DNA of 64,000 bases from Monarcha castaneiventris obscurior (Eukaryota; Chordata; Aves; Passeriformes; Monarchidae). A program made the position numbers and the translations under genes. Positions 37,801 to 46,640 of this stretch are shown piece by piece; position 1 is the stretch's first letter, and every line of letters begins with the position of its first letter. Under the pieces are notes generated by a model. That model was not told where the DNA came from, ran no database searches, and worked only from the letters and a program-made list of their open reading frames with translations. The stretch is from the NCBI GenBank assembly GCA_026261815.1, contig JAMPIT010000848.1, positions 4,588,001-4,652,000 on the forward strand, in the 5' to 3' direction.

Positions 37801-40128
37801 TGCTCGGGGGTTGTGGTGCCATTTGTAGGGACACTTCCCTGGTGTCTGGCTGCATCAGGGCAGGAGGAGAGCTGCTCTCTGCACACACAGCCTCTAAGCT
37901 TGGTGGGCAAAGCTTGACCCAGCTGCTGGAAACATTTCCCAAGGACAGGGAGAGTTTTGTCTGGTGGGAACAATGACAGAATCCAGGAGGGAGATTCTGC
38001 TGCTGTTCCTCTGCTCCTTTTGTGGTGTGTGCTCACATTTTGACAGCTGCTCCTCCTGCTGCCCGTGGCTGCTGGCCTGACACGTGTGGCTGGAGGGCTG
38101 GCAGTGACCAGCGTGCTCCACTCACACCTTGCTTTGCCCTCCCTCCTCCAGATGTGCAGATGGGAGATTCATTCTCAGCTGGGATAGGCACTGTCTGCTT
38201 GTGCAGGTTCCTCAGGTGCAACACGGACTCAAGCTTGTCTGAACCTTGATGATAAGCTCTCCTTGTTAAAAGCCATTATGTTTGCTACTAGCTGAGGATA
38301 ATTCTGACTGACTACAGCAGTTCTCCTCTGCATGTAATTGAATTCATATTCATCATAAAGCAATGAAAAATAAATTGTGTGTGTGTTTTTTTCCCCCTCA
38401 TAAAGCAAGGCATGCCGCTGGCTCTGCCTTCCCTCTAATCTTCCCCTCTGCAACCTATTGTAATAGAATTCATGGGAACAGAACAGCCAAAATAGATTGT
38501 GAGGTTTTGACCCACCTAGCAGAAAGTGAGTTTATTTCAATGCCAAGGAGGAGTTGATTAATTCAGTTGGCTTCAAGGGAAGGCTAAAATCTTAGCTTGA
38601 GATTCTTCAATACCAAAGAACGGTGCTGGCTCAGTTGTAAGCTGACTTTGGTGGTGTGGCAGAGGACCTGTGCCTCAAGTTGTGGTGGGGATTGCCAAAT
38701 ACACTACAAATCCTCTGGTCTGAGTCTAAACTCTTAAGGATTAGTGTTTCCAGGCTGGATTATTTATTATTCTGTGGCAATCTGCTGTCCCTGGGGCAAT
38801 GACATGACCTTGGGGCAGAAGAGGAGGACTGGTGTGGGGCTATGGGGACTGAATTCGAGGGCACAGCGCACTGCTGCTCATTCCTACACCTCATCCTGCC
38901 CTGCAGCTGGTGGCTGCCATCGTGTTGGTCTGCTGTAGAGATGTCCTCAAGGCAGAGATCCAAATATCCTCTCCAAATTCCTTTAGAAACCCTTCAGTCT
39001 GGGCATCTCACAAGTGGCATATTTAGTGGGAAGCTGCTCAGCCAAGCCCATCACCTCCCCCCATCCATGTTTACCTTTTCCTTTTATTCTCCTGTCTTTG
39101 ATAGGATCCAGAAACCGGGAGCTGATAGTGCCTGTGAGCAGAGGCCTGTCAGAAATGCTCTGACAGGAAAACAGAAAGGTTTTCTGCAGCCCCTGGCTTG
39201 CTGCCAGCTGTGGGATAGCTGCCTCACAGGCAGAGCAGACCAGACAGTCCTAATGCATCAGAAATTAGTGAGTTTTGTTCAACATAGGGTCTAAATGTCT
39301 TTCCAGTTAATTATTAATTTGATTATGGTGAAATCATTAATTACATTTTAATACTGAAAAGTGTTGCTTCTGCAGCTCGTGGAATGAACATGAGGAAAAG
39401 AAATAAGGAGGAACTTGTTGCTGATGGGTCCTGGGAGTTGTGTGAGTGAGCAGCAGGAGCTAGAGAGGTTGGGGCCATCTGTGAGGCAGAGATTCCTCTC
39501 TGATCTGTCCAAATGATGGAACCCGACCAAGAAATGGGATGAGGAGGGGTGATACTCAGCTGTGCTCCGAGACAATGCAAACGGCACCCTCCTCTGGGGA
39601 CCTTTGCACTGGGTAGCTTGCTCTGGTGGCTGTGTCATATCTGAGGGAAGAGCTGAGGTTGTGGTGAAGTAACAACTTTCTGCAGCTGTTAAAATAATTC
39701 ATCTATCTTCTGCCTCGTGAGAGAAGACAAGAATTAAAACCTGAAAAAGGGAAATTCGGTGCACGGTGCACGGCCCACTCTGCTGGGCATCTGACAGCCT
39801 TTAGAAATTAAAAGCCTATTTTTGATGGCTGTTCCTTGGAGTGTCGTATTAGACATAAATACTCTCTGTGTTTCCACCCTTACAGTTCTGATATTTCTTG
39901 TCCCTCAGTAAACATTTGCTGCTGGAGATGGAAGTTGTCACACGAGATCAGAAAAGTCATTTCCTTAGGTCAGAACATTTTCCAGGCCAGTAGAGACAGT
40001 TCAGATGCCACCAGGTATTACCCAGAGAATCAAATTAAATTAAGTGCATTTGTGATATGAGTATGATCCCATGGATCCCACTGTGAGCATCTCTTAGTTT
40101 TCTGACAATATCCCTCTTTTCTCCTTAG
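34891..40128. other. Unannotated, repeat-poor non-coding stretch
   Basis: Over 5 kb with no recognised transposon. A T16 tract sits at 35564-35579. AT-rich, repeat-free patches that could be regulatory occur at about 35820-35960, 36130-36330 and 38230-38480. Frames of 186 codons or fewer (for example 36950-37510 minus) show no domain. A fair acceptor (ttgtccctcag) near 39908 is followed by about 100 open bases and CACCAG|GTATTA, but its phase does not join the 40129 candidate. Confidence 0.5.
35564..35579. repeat. T16 homopolymer
   Basis: Sixteen consecutive T residues. On the minus strand it could be the A-tail of a decayed retrocopy, but no parent sequence is recognisable beside it. Confidence 0.9.
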
Positions 40129-40353
40129 AAATTGGGCACTTCCAGCACGGCTAGGGACCAAAGTGTGACCAAGAAGGAAATCCAAGTTGAATCAATGACT
40201 GAGCTGGAAAAAGAAGCAGGAACCCATCTCCTCCAGAGCACTGCAGGAGAGGGAATTACACAAAGTCGTGTTTGGCCTTCTGAAGTGTCATGTTCAGGAG
40301 ATACAGACTTCGCACCTGGATCTTCCCCGGAAGCCACCAGAGGGAGGAAGTAA
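40129..40353 (+). other. Exon-like open stretch, unidentified
   Basis: A pyrimidine-rich tract ending TTTTCTCCTTAG precedes 40129. From there one frame stays open for 74 codons to a TAA at 40351-40353. A possible donor GGAA|GTAAAAG overlaps the stop (exon end 40349). The predicted peptide is hydrophilic, rich in Ser, Thr, Glu and Gly and non-repetitive, which looks more like a disordered protein tail than like translated repeat DNA. I do not recognise a family. It could be a terminal or internal exon, a lncRNA exon or chance. Confidence 0.25.
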
Positions 40354-42289
40354 AAGAAAGTGGAATATCCAGATCTTGCTGCCATCCCTACGGCACGGGA
40401 TGTGTATCCTCACCTGGCGGGGGCTGCCCTCCATCCTCCCCCTACAGAGCTGCTCAGGAGGAAAAGCAGCGCTTCTTGGCAGCTGCTTAAGCTGATTGCA
40501 TGCATGGTGTGCCCGGTCAGCCTGTGAATGCCCCTTCCCTTGCTCTCCCCAGTTAATCACCGCTGCCAATCAGCGCTATTGAGGAGAGCAACAATACATT
40601 TCAAAGCTCAATCACCTTCATCATCGCCTCGCTGGCAGCACAAACGTCTCCCTGGAGGGCGGAATTTCTCACAGATGAGATGCAGGGTGGTTTTGCAATG
40701 GAAATGTTCCCCCCTTGTGTGCGAGTCTCGTGAGCACACACACGATGCTGTAACACAGGAACGTGTGTTTGGCTTTTAGAGGTGGGCTAGGTGTTGGGCT
40801 CAGCGGGTGTGCACACGGCAAGCTCTGCATCTGAACAGAATTCAGCTTCTTAAATGTCCAGTCAGCTAAGAAATATGCTTTAAACCCACAGGCGTGTCCC
40901 TGTGACACGGGTCAGTGTTTAAATGCACTCAGTGGATGGAGAGGGCTCAGGTGGGGAGGAGTTCCAGGTAGTCCCTGTGCTGGATGCTCTTCCTGGTGCT
41001 AAACCTCACTGGCATCAAGTTGTGTAAGCTGCTTCCTTTTGGTTTCATTGTTTTGTTTTGTCTTTTTAATTGACTGGAACTTCTGAGAACCTGCCCAGCT
41101 TTGTGGCAATGGTCGGTCATGGGACACTCTATTTCCAGATTTCCAGTCCAGGTAGATGATCCATGGAGGATGGAAGTGCCACTGCACACCCTTCATCTCC
41201 TCACCTTATCCCACCAAAAAACTTCTCTGAAGGTCTGCACTTCCCCATAGAAATTTTCAGTTTTGAGAGCTGGGTGTTTTCCTGCAGAGACATCTTCAAC
41301 TGAAAAATTCCCAACTCTAGTAACGATCCATTCATTCTCTTCCAGCTTTCTACTTCATCCCCGATGATGTGCAGCAGCCAGAGACAAACCTCCTTAGTCT
41401 CCATGCTCTGGAGGGTCCATCTGGCACCTGCCACAAGTCCTACCCTCAGTTTTGGGGCCAGCACAAGAAGCAATGACACCCCACAGCTCTGTGATAGCAT
41501 TCCTTGGGTCATTAACTCCTGACCAGCACCACAGTGCAGGACTGATGCTAAATAGTGCCCTGCTGTGATTCATCACCCCAGAGTTTAGACACTCACTGCA
41601 ATTGCCTCTTATCTATGCCACTAGCCTGTAATTTTAATCCCAAACATTTGGGTGTGTAATGAGGCAATGCTTTTCTGTCTTACATCCTGGTGTAACCTGT
41701 GATTTATGACGTGCTGGAAATACAAAATCAAATCAGAGGGAATAAAAATAAAACAACAGCAGACTTTTGCCCTTTGGCATGTAAAAAATGTTGTGATGTC
41801 TTTAAGGTTAGCAAGGAAAACAACTGAATGTCTGCATCTGTGTATTTCAGGTTTTATACATCTGTGTAAAGGTAATTTTCAAGGTTTTCTTCCCTGATCT
41901 TCTACAACGCAAATCCTGATATGCACTGATCCAGAGGGAATGCTGTGAGCAGGATCAAATCACAGTAATTTCTGCCTTTGACTTACCAAGACAGAGTGTA
42001 AGTACAATTCCTTGCATTCCCGTGGGCCAGATGCTGCTCTTGGAGGCTCTGGGCAAAAATTTTCCTGTCCCTGTCAGTGACTTCTGGGTGGACACACAGC
42101 TGTGCTGGGGCTCAGACTGGGGGTTGTGGGGCCCAGTCCTGAACCAGAGGTGCTTTATTTGCTGCACACATCATTTTCAGGGTGCAGATGCTGCTGCTGC
42201 TCTGGTATCAGCACCCTGAACAATGTGATTGCCACAACACACATCGCAGGGCCCCGTGGCTGTGAAGCTGATGGGCTGTGGGATGTACC
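40354..42289. other. Unannotated non-coding stretch
   Basis: No gene or mobile element is recognised. CACA-type short repeats occur around 40735-40742. The 41.2-41.6 kb part has a minus-strand frame of 103 codons without identifiable domain. Confidence 0.5.
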
Positions 42290-42612
42290 ACAGGATCACG
42301 GAAGGGTTTGCCTTGGAAGGGACCTTAAAGCTCATCCCATTCCTCCCTGGCCACTTTCCCAGGTTGCTCCTTCCACTATCCCAGGTTGCTCCAAGCCCGT
42401 CCAACCTGGCCTTGGACACTCCCAGGCATGGGGCAGCTACAGCTTCTCTGGACTAAGTGCTCAAGCACCTCCCCACCTTCACAGGGAACAATTTCTTCCT
42501 AATATCCAATCTAAACCTACTCTCTGTCAGTTTGAAGCCATTCCCCCTTTCCTGTCACTCATGTTCTTGTAAATAGTCTCTTTTCATCTTGTAGCTCCCT
42601 TCAAGGCTGGGG
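42290..42612 (-). mobile_element. CR1 LINE 3' fragment, minus strand
   Basis: The plus strand reads as reverse-complement CR1: an opening 'caggatcacggaagg' block, gggaccttaaagctcatccc, ggttgctccaagcccgtcca, cctggccttggacactccc, ggcagctacagcttctctgg, then tttcttcctaatatccaatc and gtagctcccttcaagg. It is truncated at its 5' end (right). A local duplication repeats cccaggttgctcc at 42358-42370 and 42380-42392, which does not belong to the usual CR1 order. Confidence 0.9.
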
Positions 42613-43889
42613 AGGAATGAGGAAGTGTAAATTATTGGAAAATGTGGTCATAAAATCTGTACCAAATCAGGGAAGTGCCCCATGGGAAGGAAGAGCATTA
42701 GGAAGAATGTGGAGATTCTGGGCACCTTCCCAACAAGGAACAGGAGAGCATCAGGGCCAGGCAGTCTGGCCAAGAGCTGGATGCCAGCAGGAGAAAGGGA
42801 AGCAGGATTAGCAACACCAGTGAGCTCACAGGCAAACATGTGGCCCTCAAAACTGCATCCTAAAATTCATTGTGCCATAAGGCACATGCCACACACTTGC
42901 AAGGGCTGCAGGGCCCCAACAGAGCTGCTGAGGTCTCACTGCATCAGCCCTGGGGTCATCAGGGCTCATGGACCAGCCCTTGGGGCTTTGCAGTGGGGAT
43001 CCAGGGGGTTGAATGCCATCCCCTGCTCTCCTGATGTCTTCAGTAAGTTTGGGGGAAATAGCCATGTTTGCCATGGACACCCCCCCGGTTTAGCAGGTGT
43101 GTGAACGAGGTAAATGTGTGGGCAGGAAGAAGTGTAATTTTATTGTGTATTTTTCTTATAGAATATATATTGTTAAAGTTGAGATGACATGGGAGAGCGA
43201 GCAGACAGCAAAAACCACAAAACTTTGAGGTCTGAGCTCTGGGAGAAGCAGCCAGGTTTCCCTGGAGAATGACAATGAGGAGGAAAAGTCAGAGTACCAA
43301 GATGGAAGCAATCAGTGCTACGTATTTTAAACTACAAGGAAAAGCAATAAACTCTTCCTTTTGGCTGCTTCTCCAAGCAAGCCACTTTGGATGGAGGGTT
43401 TCCCCTGTAATGAAAATTATATGATCTCATCTTGGAGGCTGGAGTGATGTAATAACCATGTAGGGATTATTTTAATGTCTTTCATGGGTCGTTGAAAGAC
43501 TGCCTGGCAAATTGGATCATGGGCTACAGGGAACACTCCTGCTACAGCAGGAAAATGATCTGGCTATAACAAGTGACCGAAGGGTTTTGAAAAATCCCAC
43601 CATATGTAGTAATAGTTTCTGGTTTCAGCCATAAAAATATACCTTTTATTTTCCCTCTCCTATTTTTTGTTGTCTTTTAATATAGCCTTTCCTTCTCATT
43701 CAATAACCCTTCTCATACCCTCATTCTCCCTCTATATTAAGACCTGACAATCCATTAAGGCAAATCCTATATTTTGAATTGCATCTAAATTGATAGTGGA
43801 ACATGGACTGCCTGCCTCAAAACCACTTCCATTCTCTTCTGCTGGAGATTAGATGGTTTTTCTTTCTGAAAACAAATGAAAATTTTGAT
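42613..43889. other. Unannotated non-coding stretch
   Basis: No gene or repeat is recognised. The right half, from 43590, becomes AT-rich and merges into the candidate regulatory block that follows. Confidence 0.5.
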
Positions 43890-44110
43890 TATATGTGTCA
43901 TTCAAGCCGCAATTCCATCTTATTAGACGGTTCCAGGCAGTTGGTGCTGGGAACATTGTAATAAGGACTCCAACATCCCACGCTGTCTGGCTGAATGTGC
44001 TGGCCAATTCCACGTTCTTTGTCAGGCAATTCTGGCTGTGGCAAAGTGTGCAAACTGAAAACCACACGACACAATGAAAATAAGTGGTTTATTATGTGGC
44101 TAATATTTGA
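43890..44110. promoter_or_regulatory. Candidate conserved non-coding element
   Basis: Repeat-free sequence with ggccaattcc, ggtttattatgtggc and cttattag sites and NFI-like half sites (ttggc/gccaa type) spaced around 43950-44010. A 60-codon plus frame exists but has no splice context. Judged on motif density and lack of repeat decay only. Confidence 0.25.
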
Positions 44111-44351
44111 AGTGGTTTTGGATGGCAGCTGTTCTTTTCTGCATGTTTCAACGCCTCAAGGAAGAACATTCTTGCACCTCTTGTTTTTAGTGTACACCTT
44201 GGTGTTACAGCATCACTCATCTTCCCTCTCTAACATCCCAGATATCCCTGAAGTCGTTGACAAAGGAAACCAGACATGAAATAAATGCTGCCTTAGACTA
44301 AAAGATTGCATTTCAGTTGTGCACTAATATTTTTCTCTTTTCCCCAAACAG

Positions 44352-44493
44352 GTGCCTGTTGTCAGCCATACCCAAGGAGGAATGTGGGCTTTGCTGTCTT
44401 CATTTCTAGGCATCGAGGCCTTGAGAGGGATCCAGCGCCCTGGGAAGGTCCTGGCTCTGCACAGCACCAAAGGAAGGCTCCCTCTGATCCCAG
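44352..44493 (+). other. Exon-like stretch, unidentified
   Basis: A strong pyrimidine tract ending TTTTCCCCAAACAG precedes 44352, and ATCCCAG|GTGGGC provides a good donor after 44493. The 142-base interval is open in the frame starting at its first base (47 codons). Joined to the 40129-40349 candidate in phase, a different frame would be used and would stop after about 19 codons. No protein family is recognised, so a non-coding RNA exon is as likely as a coding one. Confidence 0.25.
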
Positions 44494-45016
44494 GTGGGCT
44501 TTTCTTAGACCTGCTTTTCTCCATGTGGGGGGGGCACAGCCTGGAACAATTAACTCAGGAAAACACTTCCATCTCTATATTTAAAATAGCATCAGTCAGG
44601 CTTGTTTTAATTCACACATAAATCTCTGATCAATCCCCAAATCACCAAGGAACCGTGTGGGGTGTGCATTACAGAGTCCCTGCTCTGTGAAGGTTGCTGT
44701 ATGGAGAAGAGCAGGATTCATGGAGGGAAAGCAAACAGGCAGCACAGCATCACTGCTGGTTTGTGGAGGTCAGATTAAAATAAAATAATACAGATTATAT
44801 GAGTTGGCATGGGCCAGCCCTGCCTTTTAGTTAGTTCATCCAGCTGGAAGGGAGGCAGGATTTTTTCTTGTCGTGTTTCTTTTTTGTCCAAGTCTGATCT
44901 GTAGTGATTGTGAAGTTCAACCTCTGAGCACAAAGGGAGTGTGCACCACCCCCTCCTGGGGCACTGGGTGGGTGAAGGGGTCTGGAGACACCAACAGCAC
45001 AAAATCCACAACAGCA
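44494..45016. other. Unannotated non-coding stretch
   Basis: Nothing is recognised between the exon-like stretch and the CR1 end. A short G-run (gtgggggggg) lies at 44524-44533. Confidence 0.5.
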
Positions 45017-45124
45017 GCAGCCTGGTCTGGTGGAAGGTGTCCTTGCACACATCAGGGAGTTTGGAACCAGATGGCCTTTAAGGTCACTTCTAACCCAAAC
45101 TGTTCTGTTCTTCTATGATTCTAT
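45017..45124 (+). mobile_element. CR1 LINE 3' end, short
   Basis: Forward CR1 tail: cctggtctggtggaaggtgt, then ggaaccagatggcctttaag, gtcacttctaacccaaactg and the terminal ttctatgattctata octamer repeat. The preserved octamers mark a true 3' terminus. Only about 110 bases remain after 5' truncation. T-tracts follow immediately (45131-45141 and 45146-45156). Confidence 0.88.
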
Positions 45125-45189
45125 ACTGTCTTTTTTTTTTTCTGATTTTTTTTTTTCCAAGTTGAAACATTTAGTCTTTATTTCCAGGT

Positions 45190-45292
45190 GACAGAACATT
45201 CAGAGTTGGAAGGGACCCAGAAGGATCATCAAGTCCAGCTCCCAGCCTTGGTGTTTTTAGCACCACACTCTAACCAACTGAGCAAATCTCAG
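45190..45292 (-). mobile_element. tRNA-Ile-derived SINE with CR1-like tail (TguSINE1-type)
   Basis: On the minus strand the element opens with a tRNA-Ile-like half: gctcagttggttagag (positions 45283 down to 45268), then tgtggtgctaa, aaacaccaagg. This follows tRNA-Ile(AAT) from the A box through the anticodon arm with a few changes. The T-arm/B box is not recognisable. Instead the sequence passes into 'gagctggacttgatgatcct' and 'gggtcccttccaactc', a CR1-X-like 3' tail. tRNA-Ile head plus CR1 tail is the published make-up of the songbird SINE TguSINE1, which borrows CR1 machinery. It is not a functional tRNA gene. Confidence 0.82.
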
Positions 45293-45539
45293 GTAGCTCC
45301 TGCCTGGAACCTGCACAACACCTTCCAGGTTTAAACAAAGGGATTTTCCCCCCACCAGCTCTGCCTGCCCCAAAAACCCCTTCCCAGAAGTAGCTCTGTC
45401 CCAGCAGCGCCAGAACAGCATCAGCCGGTGGTGACACCAAGGTGCCTGATGCAGAGAGGGGCTCAGAAATACCCACCTTGCCACTCACCCCTCTCTCTGT
45501 TCCAGGCAAAGGGTGATTTTTAGGAGCCTTTCATGTGGT

Positions 45540-45880
45540 TTGGGTAAAATCCCGTGAAGAGGCCGCCAGAGGGGGCAGCTGCCGCTGCTGCACAGCCCCG
45601 GCGAGCCGCTGCCAGCGCGGCGCACGCTGCTGCTATTATTTATAGCTCTCTACCTATACTTATGTGAGTGGGGCTAATTAGTAGATGGAATTAGCCTACT
45701 GCTCTCGGCAGCATAATTGTAAACAATCTCCCAACGTTTCACTCACTGAGTAATGAGTTTCTCCTGGAAATACAAAAGATGAGCTAATGATAATCTGGCA
45801 GTTTACAGCAAGAGGACAAACATTAATTATATGGGATTATGATGTGATCCTCCAATTTAAGTCAGTTTGGCATTTCTAGG
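45540..45880. promoter_or_regulatory. CpG cluster next to an AT-rich homeodomain/forkhead-motif block
   Basis: From 45555 to 45632 at least eight CpGs fall in under 100 bases, unusually dense for this window. The sequence then switches to AT-rich DNA holding the palindrome CTAATTAG (45674-45681), ggaattagcc, the forkhead-type TGTAAACA (45719-45726), gagctaatgataatc and cattaattatatgg. No repeat and no long frame overlaps it. A short CpG cluster against a motif-rich conserved-looking block suits an enhancer or a minor promoter. No alignment is available to prove conservation. Confidence 0.35.
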
Positions 45881-46171
45881 CAGAGTTGGATCTTAAGAGT
45901 TCTGTGGACACTTGCCTGAAGCATTTTATGTTCCTCTTCTTTTTTTTTTTCCATTTCAAGCTGCCTTTTAGCTTTATCTTTTATCCACAGATCTAACCAC
46001 CATCAACTACTTTGAGGCAGAGCTGCTAGGCAGTTTTTTTCATAAGATAGTGGTATAATTGTGCATTAAAAATATGTACAGTATTAAGCTTAATTTTCAT
46101 TTAAAGATGACCATGCCAGAAGGCCGGATTGCTGCATGTCCAGGGATGTAGCTCAGCTTTGATTGCATTTA

Positions 46172-46210
46172 TCATGGAATCATTTAGGTTGCAAAAGACC
46201 TTTAAGATGA
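46172..46210 (-). mobile_element. CR1 LINE 3' terminus, 39 bp
   Basis: The plus strand reads catggaatcatttaggttgc and aaaagacctttaagatgat, the reverse complement of a CR1 3' end. It is very short and could belong with the CR1 piece at 46436. Confidence 0.65.
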
Positions 46211-46435
46211 TTGATAAGCTGTAGGCTTAAACATGGAATGTGGGATTTATTAAGGTCAGAGCCGGAAGAGTGGTGCAAATAATGCTGGGATTATAAAATA
46301 TTCACTGAATAAGGTCATGTCAGCAAACTGGGCTGTATATCTGTGTTTGTCAGGGGACTCCACTGACTGCTGATGGTCCCTGAGAGATTCCTTTGAGCTA
46401 AGGAACAAATCCTGGGTTTTTCAAATTTCAGTCCT
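46211..46435. other. 225-bp segment between two CR1 pieces
   Basis: Unrecognised sequence separates a CR1 3' terminus on its left from CR1 sequence on its right that starts just where that terminus would leave off. It may be an insertion into one CR1, or host DNA between two separate CR1 fragments. Confidence 0.4.
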
Positions 46436-46640
46436 GTTCTACCCCCTGCCTTGGGACACCTTCCACTATCCCAGGTTGCTCCAAGCCCCATCCAACCTGG
46501 CCTTGGACACTTCCAGGGATCCAGGGGCAGCCACAGCTTCTCTGGGCACCCTGTGCCAGGGCCTCCCCACCCTCACAGGGAAGCATTTCTTTGTAAGGTT
46601 TAATCTGATTTTTTTCTAACATTTACATTCGCAGCTGTTC
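46436..46640 (-). mobile_element. CR1 LINE fragment, minus strand
   Basis: Reverse-complement CR1: accccctgccttgggacacc, ttccactatcccaggttgct, ccaagccccatccaacctgg, 'ccagggatccaggggcagcc', acagcttctctgggcaccct, then caccctcacagggaagcatt. The last 60 bases or so of the CR1 3' end are missing at the left border. Confidence 0.88.

Noticed and set aside
45555..45580. CTCF-like site (ccgccagagggggcagc)
   Set aside because: It resembles the CTCF core but needs a gap or insertion to fit. Without a matrix score or ChIP data I do not call it.
46144..46175. tRNA-Ala-like ggatgtagctcag
   Set aside because: Only the A-box region matches and a CR1 terminus follows directly. No clover-leaf can be formed.
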